Below, piece after piece: positions 7,539-15,388 of a stretch of 64,000 bases of DNA; the stretch's first letter is position 1, and each line of letters begins with the position of its first letter. A model generated the notes under the pieces. It saw only the letters and a program-made list of their open reading frames with translations, had not been told where the DNA came from and searched no databases. Origin of the DNA: Kallotenue papyrolyticum (GTDB taxonomy: Bacteria > Chloroflexota > Chloroflexia > Chloroflexales > Kallotenuaceae); the NCBI RefSeq assembly GCF_000526415.1, contig NZ_JAGA01000002.1:1170001-1234000 (forward strand). Direction: 5' to 3'. Made by a program: the position numbers and the translations under genes.

Positions 7539-9131
7539 GTGAGCGACACCCTGCCCATCTCGCCGCGGCTGGCCTGGGCGCTGGCCGCCTTTGTCGCGGG
7601 CCTGCTGTTGCTGGCCGCCGCGCTCCCCCTGCTGATCCTCTGGGCGCGGCGGCATGCGCGCGTGGCGGACGACCCCGTTGCACGGCTGGTGCGCAACAGC
7701 GCGATCCCGCTGGTGATCCAGATCGGCGTGCGCGCGATCGACTTTGCCTTCATCGCCGTGCTCTACCGTACGCTGGCGCGCCAGGCGATCACCGATTATT
7801 TCTTCACCGCCACGATCACAACCCTGATTCTGGCGACCATCGCCGAATGGGGCCTCAACATCTGGCTGGTCCGCGAGGTCGCACGCGATCCGGCCATGAT
7901 CACGCGCGCCTGGGGCACCAGTCTGCTGCTGCGCTTCGCCCTGGCAGCGCTGGTGGTGCCCGTGAGCCTGCTGATCGTGGCCGGCTACAACTGGCTGGCG
8001 GCGGCAGGCCTGATACCCTACGGTTTCGATCGGCGCGGCGCCTGGCTCATGCTGATCCTGGCACTGACGGTGCTGCCGGGCGCGTTTAATGCCGCGGTGA
8101 CGGCGCTGTTTCTGGCGACCGAACGCCCGATCGTGCCGGCCCTGGTCAATCTGTTCACCAACGTCATCAGCACGCTGTTGAAGATCGCCGCGATTGTGCT
8201 GGGGCTGGGCATCATCGGCGTGGCGCTGGGGGCGCTGTTGGCGACGCTGATCAGTACGCTCGTCTTCGCTGCGCTGCTCCGGCAAGCCTTTGGCTGGCCA
8301 CCGTTGCGCTACGATGCGGCCCTGGCGCGCACGATGCTCCGCGCCGGCTGGCCACTGATGCTCAACGCGCTGCTGCTGGCGGTCTTCTTTCGCTTCGATA
8401 CGACGATCATCCGCGCCTTTCGCGCCGAGGAGTATGCTTCCTACGAGGCCGCCTACAAGTGGGTTGCCCTGACGCAGATCCTCCCGCCGATCGTGATCAA
8501 CGCGTTGTTTCCGATGTTTTCGCGGCAGGCGGCCAACGATCGCGCAGCGTTGCGCCAGGCCTATGCCTATGTCAGTCGCGTGCTGTTGCTGCTAGCCCTG
8601 CCGCTGGCGGCGGGGATCACCATCTTCGCGCCCTGGTGCATCGCCCTGCTCGATCGCGCCGAGTATGTGGCCCTGGGCGCGCCCGCGCTGGCGCTGCTGA
8701 TCTGGTACCTGCCCTTCAGCTATGTCAATGGCGTGACGCAGTACGTACTAATCGCGCTGGATCGTGCCAGAACGATCACGCTGGCCTTTGCCATCGCGGC
8801 GGTCTTCAATTTCCTGGCGAACCTGCTGCTGGTGCCGCGCTTCGGCATCCAGGCTGCGGCGCTGGTGACGGTGGTGTCGGAACTGGTGCTCTACCTGCCC
8901 TTCTGGTTGGTGCTGCGCCGCGAGCTGGCTCCCGTGCCGCTCTGGCGCCTGGCCTGGCGTCCGGCGCTGGCAACGCTGGGGATGGCCGGCGCGATGCTCC
9001 TGGCGCGTCCGGCGCATCCGCTGCTGAGCCTGCTGGTCGGGCCGCTGCTGTTCGCGGCACTGCTGCTGCTGCTGGGCGTGATCCAGGACGAGGATCGCCG
9101 CCTGGCACGTCGCGCGCTGCGGCGTGCGTAG
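7539..9131 (+). CDS. Oligosaccharide flippase (Wzx/MATE-like, MOP superfamily)
   Basis: 530 aa from a GTG start only 3 nt after the mtnP stop. About 12-14 hydrophobic helices run through the protein with short polar loops. The pattern LVRNSAIPLVIQIGVRAIDFAFIAVLYRTLAR at the start, the paired-helix repeats and the late NFLANLLLVPRFGIQAAALVTV segment are typical of polysaccharide-biosynthesis flippases. It would move lipid-linked sugars or polymers across the cytoplasmic membrane. No glycan-assembly genes surround it apart from the glycosyltransferase at the left edge, so the substrate is unknown. Confidence 0.85.
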   Translation: MSDTLPISPRLAWALAAFVAGLLLLAAALPLLILWARRHARVADDPVARLVRNSAIPLVIQIGVRAIDFAFIAVLYRTLARQAITDYFFTATITTLILATIAEWGLNIWLVREVARDPAMITRAWGTSLLLRFALAALVVPVSLLIVAGYNWLAAAGLIPYGFDRRGAWLMLILALTVLPGAFNAAVTALFLATERPIVPALVNLFTNVISTLLKIAAIVLGLGIIGVALGALLATLISTLVFAALLRQAFGWPPLRYDAALARTMLRAGWPLMLNALLLAVFFRFDTTIIRAFRAEEYASYEAAYKWVALTQILPPIVINALFPMFSRQAANDRAALRQAYAYVSRVLLLLALPLAAGITIFAPWCIALLDRAEYVALGAPALALLIWYLPFSYVNGVTQYVLIALDRARTITLAFAIAAVFNFLANLLLVPRFGIQAAALVTVVSELVLYLPFWLVLRRELAPVPLWRLAWRPALATLGMAGAMLLARPAHPLLSLLVGPLLFAALLLLLGVIQDEDRRLARRALRRA

Positions 9132-9158
9132 GGCACGCACACCTTGGAACCGAGGGGC

Positions 9159-9557
9159 CTAGACGAGCGCGCCGTGAGGCTCTGGCTGGGGGGTGTCCAG
9201 CGCGCGATTCACAGCACCAAGCAGTTCGTCAACCGAGAACGGTTTCAACAACAGCTGTGCGCCAAGCAGCTCGATTTCTATGGCATAACGCTCGACCTGT
9301 TCGCGCGCGCCGCTGCAGATCAGCGTGGGCAGATCGGGGCGAATTGTGCGCCGCGCGGCGCGGATGACATCCAGACCAACCGGTTCGAAATCAAAAAGGA
9401 GATCGGTAATCAGTAGATCAGCGTCGGCTGGCGCGGTCTGGGCGAGCGCCGCGGGAGAGGGGACAGCAACGGCACGAAAGCCCTCGTCTTCCAGGATGTC
9501 GCATAATACGCTACGTAAGGCGCGATCATCCTCGACAACCAGGATCGTGGTGTGCAT
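9159..9557 (-). CDS. Stand-alone response regulator receiver protein
   Basis: 132 aa from the ATG at 9557, which has GGAG 9 nt upstream; the longer reading frame to 9644 crosses the promoter. A single receiver domain is present: acidic pair DD near residues 10-11, phospho-acceptor Asp in LLITDLLFDFEP, the conserved Ser in TLICSGAR, and Lys in LLLKPFS. No DNA-binding or enzymatic output domain is attached, so it would act through protein contacts or as a phospho-sink. A second, unrelated-looking stand-alone receiver lies at 9742-10149. A possible kinase partner is the 3714-5741 gene. Confidence 0.88.
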   Translation of the reverse strand: MHTTILVVEDDRALRSVLCDILEDEGFRAVAVPSPAALAQTAPADADLLITDLLFDFEPVGLDVIRAARRTIRPDLPTLICSGAREQVERYAIEIELLGAQLLLKPFSVDELLGAVNRALDTPQPEPHGALV

Positions 9558-9624
9558 GGCCGCGCTCCTTTCGAGGAACGGCGATACGGCAGGGAACGCA
9601 ACGGGCGGGGTGTGCCGTGGCTCC

Positions 9625-9653
9625 AGTATAGCAGAGCCGGGCATGCGCGTAAA
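9625..9653 (-). promoter_or_regulatory. Promoter of the 9159-9557 receiver gene
   Basis: Minus-strand -35 TTTACG (9648-9653), 17-bp spacer and -10 TATACT (9625-9630). The predicted start of transcription is near 9618, leaving a leader of about 60 nt before the ATG at 9557. Confidence 0.6.
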
Positions 9654-9741
9654 GTCCCCTGTGCCGACGTACAGACTCCCAGAGCGCTAACGCCTGGGAA
9701 GCGGCGTCAGGCGGATCCAGAGCGCGGAGCAGCGAGCTGGG

Positions 9742-10149
9742 TTAGGCGGTGATGCCCAGTTGGAGCAGGGCGCGATCCAGTTCGGCGAGTTCGAAGGGCT
9801 TGGGCAGTACTACCGTCGGCGCAATGTCGAGGGTCGCGCCGATGTGACGCTGCTTTTCATGCCCGCGCCAGGCGGCGCTCATCAGGATCACCGGCAGACG
9901 CCGACCGTCCGGATCATTACGTAATTGCCGTAGGACTTCGAAGCCGTCGGTGTCGGGCATGACGACGTCCAGAATGACGGCGTTGGGCCGGTGTTCCTTG
10001 ATGCAGTGCAGCGCGTTGCGCCCCTCGATACAGACGACGACCTCGTACCCTTCATCGGTGAGCGCATGGGAGAGCATGGTGGCCAGCTCGTGTTCGTCGT
10101 CGATGATCACAATGCGGGGGCGTTGGGGTTGGCCGGTACTGAGCGACAT
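9742..10149 (-). CDS. Stand-alone response regulator receiver protein
   Basis: 135 aa from the ATG at 10149 with CAGGAG upstream; the upstream ATG at 10197 lacks such a site. The receiver fold is complete: RIVIIDDEHELATML (acidic pair), the phospho-Asp in AVILDVVMPDTDGFEVL, conserved Ser in VILMSAAWRGHE and Lys in VVLPKPFELAEL. There is no output domain. It is more canonical than the neighbouring receiver (VMPDTDG present). A hairpin (CCAACC/GGTTGG, 10168-10187) lies in its leader. A role in a phosphorelay with an unlinked hybrid kinase is possible but not shown. Confidence 0.88.
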   Translation of the reverse strand: MSLSTGQPQRPRIVIIDDEHELATMLSHALTDEGYEVVVCIEGRNALHCIKEHRPNAVILDVVMPDTDGFEVLRQLRNDPDGRRLPVILMSAAWRGHEKQRHIGATLDIAPTVVLPKPFELAELDRALLQLGITA

Positions 10150-10580
10150 GGCATACTCCTGGCGCCGCCAACCATGCCGGGGGTTGGTTTGGCGCATGCG
10201 TGACTCTCGTACTCTACACTCGCGTAACGTGTCGTCGGGTTGCCTCTTGGATCATCCAGGAGCGGCTATTCCCGGGGGGAAGGAATAGCTGTACGTATTC
10301 CTGGCCTAGACGTGTGTCGTTCTGTGCTTTCCGGATGCTGCGTCGCGTTCCGAGACGCGTGCAGGGCGTACGCGGAGATCTGCTTCCTATCATACACCGA
10401 GTTGCATAGAATGTCGAGTACTATTCATCCTCCGCTCTGTCGTTGCTCCCCCATTGGTGGCCGCCGTAAGCATTGTTGTCGGGTGCTGATCGGGGCGCTC
10501 GCGGGCTGGTTGCCTCGTCTCCCAAGGAGCGTGCCAGTAGTCGCTGCTGACGGCCGTAACCGGTGCCCGGCTGATGCGCG
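10150..10580. other. 430-bp stretch without a supported gene
   Basis: No reading frame here has convincing composition, start site or family match. Visible elements are the leader hairpin of the receiver gene (10168-10187) and an 8-bp inverted repeat GCTATTCC/GGAATAGC (10265-10289). The GC content is slightly lower than the neighbours. It may hold the receiver promoter and remnants of older sequence; I see no RNA gene. Confidence 0.5.
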
Positions 10581-10718
10581 CTAAGCGGCGCCAACGTTGG
10601 GCAGCAAGTTAAGCACGCCGGTATACTCCAGCACCGCCAGCACGACAATCATCACGATGAACAGCAGGATCAGGCGCCTGCCGGTATTGGAGCGCTCGCC
10701 TTCCAGGCGTGGCATCAT
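10581..10718 (-). CDS. Small single-span membrane protein (45 aa)
   Basis: A short frame with two adjacent ATG codons directly after GGAGGG. The peptide begins MMPRLEGERSNTGRR, followed by one hydrophobic helix (LILLFIVMIVVLAVLEYTG) and a short tail ending in PNVGAA. A positively charged N-terminus before a single helix fits an inner-membrane mini-protein with the N-terminus inside. The Shine-Dalgarno is very close to the start, which lowers confidence. No function is known. Similar 40-50-aa one-helix proteins are common and usually unannotated. Confidence 0.5.
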   Translation of the reverse strand: MMPRLEGERSNTGRRLILLFIVMIVVLAVLEYTGVLNLLPNVGAA

Positions 10719-10784
10719 CCCTCCGCTTTGCTTGGAGTCGGGTAGCGTATTGACGCAATAAACGTGCCAGCGCTGGCTACCGCG

Positions 10785-11417
10785 CTACGCCAGAGGGATG
10801 CTGTGTTCGGCGGCGCGCGCCTTGAGGCGCAGCAGATCATCCAGCACCAGCGCGCGCGCCCGCTCAAACGCGGCACGGTCGTTGGCCTGCAGGCGCAACA
10901 GGTACGAAGGATGAAAGGTGGCCATCGCCTCGGTGCCGTTGGGCCCGGCAAACCACTGACCACGCTGCTCGCTGAGCCGGAAATCTTTGCCGATCACCGC
11001 CTTGGCCGCGGGCGCGCCCAGGCACAGCAGCAGGCGTGGCTGCACGATCGCCAGCTCGCCGTCGAGCCAGATGCGGCAGGCGCGTAGCTCGGCGGCGCGC
11101 GGATCGCGGTTGACCAGCCGCCCGCGCTCGTTGCGTTTGGTCGCCCAGTGTTTGATCACGTTGGTGATCCACAGACGTTGTCGCTGGATGCCGCTTTCGG
11201 CCAGCAGCGCGTTGAGCAATTCGCCCGCCGGCCCGACGAAGGGTCGCCCGGCTTTGGCCTCCTGCTCGCCCGGACCCTGGCCGATGAACATCACGCGGGC
11301 TGCGGGATCGCCCTCGCCCCAGACCACCGGCGTGCCGCTCAGGTAGAGATCGCAGCGCGTGCAGGCTAGGCCCTCCGCGCGCAGGCGTTGCATGGCGGCG
11401 GCACGGTCGTCATGCAT
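10785..11417 (-). CDS. Uracil-DNA glycosylase, Fe-S type (family 4/5-like)
   Basis: 210 aa. It removes uracil from DNA in base-excision repair. Four cysteines that would hold a 4Fe-4S cluster are present: C19 and C22 (LACTRCDLY), then the pair in ELRACRIW and LLLCLGAPA. Motif A is FIGQGPGEQEAKAGRPFVGPAG and motif B is MATFHPSYLLR. The start codon ATG at 11417 overlaps the uvsE stop (11410-11412), so translation is coupled to the UV endonuclease gene upstream. The GQGPGEQE loop matches family 4 more than family 5. Thermophile-type UDGs belong to this family. Confidence 0.92.
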   Translation of the reverse strand: MHDDRAAAMQRLRAEGLACTRCDLYLSGTPVVWGEGDPAARVMFIGQGPGEQEAKAGRPFVGPAGELLNALLAESGIQRQRLWITNVIKHWATKRNERGRLVNRDPRAAELRACRIWLDGELAIVQPRLLLCLGAPAAKAVIGKDFRLSEQRGQWFAGPNGTEAMATFHPSYLLRLQANDRAAFERARALVLDDLLRLKARAAEHSIPLA

Positions 11418-12444
11418 GGCGCGTCTGCTCCTGATGCATGGCCGGCGCGGCTGCGCTACCTGCGGTGGAGAGGCCGAAGCGCGCGGCGACATCGGGGCCG
11501 TAGCGCGGCAGGTCGCGCCGCAGCCGCAGCAGCGCCAGGTCCTTGGCTTTGGCTTCGAGCATGACATCAAACTCCAGATCAGCGGCGCTGCGCATAAAGG
11601 TGATGAATTCAAACGGGTTGACAAAGTCGGCATGGCCGGTCCAGACCGGCTCCTGGAGCACGGTTGCGCGCTTGCCGTCGGGCTGGGTGCGCTGGAGGCT
11701 GCGCAGCTCGGTGCGCGGCGACGAAAAATGGGTCTTCGGCCGCTGACCGGCGGGCCAGGTTGCCAGAAAGCGCTCCAGCGTTGGGCGCAGCGCCAGCCCT
11801 TCGGGGTTGTGACACCAGTAGTGCAGGTAGTCGAACACCAGGCGCACGCCCGTGGCGGCATGGATCGCCAGCACATCGGCGGCGCTGTAGCGCAGGTCGT
11901 CGTGCTCCAGCACCAGGCGGCGGCGCACCACCTCCGGCAAGTGCGCGTAGGTCGTGATCCAGCGTTCGCGTCCGGCAACGCGGTCGCCGTAGGTGCCGCC
12001 AACGTGAATCACCACCACCGCCTCCGGCCCTAGCTCCATGGCGTCCAACAGCTCGGCTTGCGCCTCCAGGTCGGCAATGCTTTTGCGCACCAGCGTCGGG
12101 TCTGGGCTGTTGAGCACGATGAACTGCGACGGATGGAACGACAGGCGCAGATTGAGCGCGCGGGCGCGTGCACCCAGCGCGCGCAGCTCCTGGCGACACT
12201 CTTTGATCTGGTTGTGAAACTGCGGCAGATCGGGATGCGTGACGTAGGGCGCCAGGTCCGAAGAGATGCGATACATATTGATCTGCTGCCGCGCCAGGTA
12301 GTCGAAGATGGCGTGCAGGTAGCCGATCGAGACCCGCAGGTGCGGTTGGTTCTGCCAGCGGCGCGAGTCGTTGCTTTTGAGGCCGGGCTGGCCCAGAACC
12401 TTGACCGCGAAGCCAAGCCGTAACGGTGGTGTGTGCACTGTCAT
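11410..12444 (-). CDS. uvsE: UV DNA damage endonuclease
   Basis: 344 aa. UvsE/UVDE enzymes nick DNA 5' of cyclobutane dimers, 6-4 photoproducts and some abasic sites, giving a repair route independent of UvrABC. Recognisable family segments are LRLGFAVKVLG, INMYRISSDLAPYVTHPD, RLSFHPSQFIVLNSPD, VVIHVGGTYGDR, LVLEHDDLRYSAAD and FDYLHYWCHNPEG. The His, Glu and Asp residues there are the metal ligands of the TIM barrel. The stop overlaps the start of the uracil-DNA glycosylase, giving a two-gene DNA repair operon. Confidence 0.93.
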   Translation of the reverse strand: MTVHTPPLRLGFAVKVLGQPGLKSNDSRRWQNQPHLRVSIGYLHAIFDYLARQQINMYRISSDLAPYVTHPDLPQFHNQIKECRQELRALGARARALNLRLSFHPSQFIVLNSPDPTLVRKSIADLEAQAELLDAMELGPEAVVVIHVGGTYGDRVAGRERWITTYAHLPEVVRRRLVLEHDDLRYSAADVLAIHAATGVRLVFDYLHYWCHNPEGLALRPTLERFLATWPAGQRPKTHFSSPRTELRSLQRTQPDGKRATVLQEPVWTGHADFVNPFEFITFMRSAADLEFDVMLEAKAKDLALLRLRRDLPRYGPDVAARFGLSTAGSAAAPAMHQEQTRHA

Positions 12445-12505
12445 GTGCTGCTCCCGCGCGGGGCATGTGCCGCCGGCGAAGCAGCACGCGGCGTGCCGTG
12501 AAACC

Positions 12506-13879
12506 TCAGGCGCGGCTGGCGCTGATGATCGTCCGGCGCGCCGGCGTGCGCCGGAGCTGGAGCAGGTGCGCGCCCAGGCCCAGACTGGCGATCAGGTAGA
12601 AGGCCAGCAGGCCCAGCCAGGGCGAGACCAGGCTGAGCACCAGCACCAGCACCAGTTGCGCGGCCACGCCCCACAGCGCGCTGCCGAGAGTCGCCGCGCC
12701 GCTGAGGCGCTGACCCAGCGCCTGCCCGACGGCAGCCAGGCCCTGCACATAGACCAGGTGCACGCCCAGCAGCAACAGCGGCACCAGTGCCAGGCCGGCA
12801 ATCGTCAGCGCCAGCAGCGCCAGCACCGGCAGCGCCAGGAGCGCCAGCAGCAGGGTGAGCGTCAGCCCGAGGCCCAGCGCCAGGCCCGGCTGCTCAGCGA
12901 CGATCTGGCTGGCGGCCAGCGAGCGTTGGGGCCAGATCAGGATCAGCAGCGCAGCCAGCGCCAGCGCCAAGCCCGCGCCCAGCAGCAGCGCCAGCGCGCG
13001 CACCAGCAACGGCGAAACCGTGGTGCTCTGCTCGCCACGGAGCGCCGCACTGAGTGCCGCCCCGCCAACGGCCTGCGCGACCTGGCCGCGCACCTGGCCG
13101 CCGGGTTCGACCACCACACCGGCGCCGGCCAGGACATCGCCCGCGACGTGCGCCTGCTCCTCGATCGTGACGCGACCGGCCAGGGTCACCAGCGAGCCGC
13201 TGATCGGCCCGCGCGCCCGAAGATCGCCCAGCAACGAGATTGCGCCCTGGGGCGCCTGTTCCAGCGCGATCGGTGCCGCGATGGTGGTGATCGGTCGCTG
13301 CGGCGCGGCCCGCGTAAGCGCTACACGATCATGAATCGTGACGCTGGCCAGACTCGCGCCGCAGAGGAGCAGTGCTAGTCCCGCCGCTCCCAGGGCTTGC
13401 AGCGGCGCGGGCCGCTTGAGCACCAGGCGCAGCAGCCAGCCTACCGCCAGTGCGCTGCCGAGCATTACCGTCAGTGGCGCCAGCGCCGTCGCCATCACCT
13501 GGGTGATCGCATCGGCCAGCAGCGCTAACAACGTGCCGGTCCACCAGGGCCGCAGCAACAGACTGCCCCCCAGCACAGCTATGGCTGCCAGACCCAGCAG
13601 CACGCTGCGCCGCCGCGCACGCTGTTGCGCCTGGATCTGCTGCATCCGCCAGAGTTCCAAAGGCGAGGCCTTAGGCAGGCGCTGCAGCACGCGCGCAACC
13701 AACGCCGGGGGTGGCGCTGCCAGGGTGTCTGCGCTCTGGTGCAGCACCTGGCCGATCGGATCGGCGTGATCGTCGCGGCAGGCGGCACACTCGGCCAGGT
13801 GCTGCCGCAGCGCCTGACGTTGGTCGGGCGCGAGCGAAGCTTCATTAGCCATCAGGACGCGCGCGTTTCGGCAGTCCAC
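12506..13879 (-). CDS. Membrane anti-sigma factor candidate: zinc finger + bactofilin-like domain
   Basis: 457 aa from a GTG at 13879, with AAGGAG 7 nt upstream, inside the last codons of the sigma factor gene. Residues 1-45 form a zf-HC2-type anti-sigma domain (CRNARVLM, HLAECAACRDDH). A basic stretch and three hydrophobic helices follow (~90-185). A ~60-residue segment of short beta repeats comes next (LGDLRARGPISGSLVTLAGR, then EQAHVAGDVLAG and GGQVRGQVAQ), resembling a polymer-forming (bactofilin-like) helix. Four or five more helices complete the protein. Position and zinc finger argue that it holds the ECF factor at the membrane. The beta domain would be an unusual sensor or polymerising module (inference). 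Confidence 0.75.
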   Translation of the reverse strand: MDCRNARVLMANEASLAPDQRQALRQHLAECAACRDDHADPIGQVLHQSADTLAAPPPALVARVLQRLPKASPLELWRMQQIQAQQRARRRSVLLGLAAIAVLGGSLLLRPWWTGTLLALLADAITQVMATALAPLTVMLGSALAVGWLLRLVLKRPAPLQALGAAGLALLLCGASLASVTIHDRVALTRAAPQRPITTIAAPIALEQAPQGAISLLGDLRARGPISGSLVTLAGRVTIEEQAHVAGDVLAGAGVVVEPGGQVRGQVAQAVGGAALSAALRGEQSTTVSPLLVRALALLLGAGLALALAALLILIWPQRSLAASQIVAEQPGLALGLGLTLTLLLALLALPVLALLALTIAGLALVPLLLLGVHLVYVQGLAAVGQALGQRLSGAATLGSALWGVAAQLVLVLVLSLVSPWLGLLAFYLIASLGLGAHLLQLRRTPARRTIISASRA

Positions 13880-14433
13880 GGCAAGGCTCCTTCCGCTGCG
13901 AGCAGAGACTCAAGCTGACGACGAGCGCGATGTAGACGCGTTTTGATGGTTGAAACGGGTAGTCCGGTCACCTGCGCTATCTCTTCGTACGATAGATCAA
14001 GGTAGTAGCGGAGCACCGTCATCTGGCGGTAGGCAACGGGCAACTGGTTGACCGCGCGGGCTACCGCCGCACGTTGCTCCTGATCGAGCGCCTGGTGTTC
14101 CGGTCCCGGCGCGCTGCTGGGCAGGCTATACGCTACCTCATCCAGATCGACAACCTGGGCGCGTCGCCGCCGCAGTAGATCGATGCAGTAGTTGTTGGCG
14201 ATCGAAAACAACCAGGTCGAAAACTTATAGCTGGGATCGTAGCTGGCCAGCCGCGTGTAGGCGCGCACCAGGATCTCCTGGGTCGCATCTTCGGCCTCGG
14301 CGCTGCTGCTCAGCATGCGCAGAGCCAGGTTATACACCGGCGTAGCATAGCGTTCCACCAGACGCGCAAAGGCTTCGTGCGAGCCCTGGAGGCTGGCTGC
14401 GATCCATGCCGCCTCGTCGTTGCGTGATTCCAT
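13852..14433 (-). CDS. ECF-type RNA polymerase sigma factor
   Basis: 193 aa from the ATG at 14433, which has GAGG 6 nt upstream; an upstream extension to 14613 has no family-like sequence. Region 2 is clear: FARLVERYATPVYNLALRML, then DATQEILVRAYTRLASYDPSYKFSTWLFSIANNYCIDLLRRRR. Region 4 has LPVAYRQMTVLRYYLDLSYEEIAQVTGLPVSTIKTRLHRAR with a helix-turn-helix. It overlaps the downstream anti-sigma candidate by 28 nt, the usual sigma/anti-sigma arrangement. A TACAAT -10-like box lies at 14478-14483 (minus strand), without a good -35. The regulon and signal are unknown. Confidence 0.92.
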   Translation of the reverse strand: MESRNDEAAWIAASLQGSHEAFARLVERYATPVYNLALRMLSSSAEAEDATQEILVRAYTRLASYDPSYKFSTWLFSIANNYCIDLLRRRRAQVVDLDEVAYSLPSSAPGPEHQALDQEQRAAVARAVNQLPVAYRQMTVLRYYLDLSYEEIAQVTGLPVSTIKTRLHRARRQLESLLAAEGALPWTAETRAS

Positions 14434-14508
14434 CCACGTCCTCAGGGTATACGCATCAATGGACGACGGGTTGCACGATTGTACCATCTCCGCGCCGGCG
14501 CGGGTGTC

Positions 14509-14538
14509 TTGACATAGTGCGTGTTGACTTGGTATACT
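14509..14538 (+). promoter_or_regulatory. Strong sigma70-type promoter before the HAD gene
   Basis: -35 TTGACA (14509-14514), 18-bp spacer and -10 TATACT (14533-14538). Transcription would begin near 14545 and run into the hairpin at 14569-14593 before reaching the HAD start codon at 14636. Confidence 0.7.
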
Positions 14539-14568
14539 GCCATTCCGGATGATGTGCCGCAGGAGCGT

Positions 14569-14593
14569 GGCCCTTCTTCGGGAAGGGCCTTTT
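14569..14593 (+). terminator. Intrinsic terminator inside the HAD gene leader
   Basis: A perfect 8-bp stem GGCCCTTC / GAAGGGCC with a 5-nt loop is followed by TTTT on the plus strand. It lies about 25 nt after the predicted transcription start and 43 nt before the HAD ATG, so it could attenuate transcription or end a ~48-nt RNA. Confidence 0.65.
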
Positions 14594-14635
14594 GTATCCC
14601 CTGAAAACGGCACGCGCGCGTCAAGGAGCTACATC

Positions 14636-15388
14636 ATGGGCATTCGCGCGATCCTGTTTGATCTCGACAACACCCTGTATCCGGCTTCCTCAGGCGTGAT
14701 GCAGCAGATCGACCGGCGGATCGGCGACTTTGTGCGCCAGCGTCTGGGCCTCTCCGAAGCGGAAGCGCAGGCGGTGCGCGAGCACTTCTACGCCACCTAT
14801 GGTACGACGTTGCGCGGTCTGCAGCAACGCTACGGGTTTGTGGATACTGAGGAATATTTGCGCTTCGTGCATAACGTGGCGATCGAGCAGTTGCTGGAGC
14901 GCAACGCGGCCCTCGATCGGGCGCTCGGTCGTCTGGCGGTGCCCAAGGTGATCTTCACCAACTCGCCGCGTGAGCATGCCGAGCGCGTATTGCGCGCGAT
15001 CGGGGTGGCGCACCATTTCGAGCAGATCTTCGATCTGCGCTATTTCAACTTCGTCGCCAAGCCCGATCCGGCGGCCTACCGGCATGTCCTGGAACGCCTG
15101 GGCGTGGCCGGCGATGAGGCGCTCTTCTTTGAGGATACGCCGCACAACCTTGCGCCGGCGCGCGCCTTGGGCATGGTGACCCTGTTGATCTGCGATGGCT
15201 CGTTCGTCTGTCCCGATGCCGACTACCATGTGCCGGATATCCTCAGCGGTCTGGCGATCGCCGAGCGGCTGATCGCGGATGGGCAGCCGCGTCCCTCGAC
15301 CGCGCGGCGGCCAGCGCGTCGGCGGTGTGGTGAGTCCGGCGCTGCGCAGCGCGACGCCCGGCCTACTCCGCCTGCGCCTCATAGCTGA
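14636..15388 (+). CDS. HAD hydrolase, pyrimidine 5'-nucleotidase type
   Basis: 250 aa from the ATG at 14636, which has AAGGAG 7 nt upstream. HAD motif I is FDLDNTLYP; motif II is VIFTNSPREHAERVL; motif III Lys is in FVAKPDPAAYRHVL; motif IV is FFEDTPHNLAPARALG. The DNTLYP plus NSP combination is typical of the pyrimidine 5'-nucleotidase subgroup that dephosphorylates nucleoside monophosphates or related small phosphates. The C-terminal ~25 residues are low-complexity (Pro/Arg-rich) and overlap the convergent lipoprotein gene by 26 nt. Its leader holds a terminator-like hairpin. Confidence 0.87.
   Translation: MGIRAILFDLDNTLYPASSGVMQQIDRRIGDFVRQRLGLSEAEAQAVREHFYATYGTTLRGLQQRYGFVDTEEYLRFVHNVAIEQLLERNAALDRALGRLAVPKVIFTNSPREHAERVLRAIGVAHHFEQIFDLRYFNFVAKPDPAAYRHVLERLGVAGDEALFFEDTPHNLAPARALGMVTLLICDGSFVCPDADYHVPDILSGLAIAERLIADGQPRPSTARRPARRRCGESGAAQRDARPTPPAPHS

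Noticed and set aside
7080-8285. A 401-aa minus-strand frame opposite mtnP and the flippase
   Set aside because: Arg/Gln/His-rich antisense frame caused by high GC; the two plus-strand genes over it are clearly real.
14549-14635. N-terminal extension of the HAD protein beginning at 14549
   Set aside because: The extra residues are encoded by the terminator hairpin and precede a strong ribosome-binding site for the family-like start at 14636.
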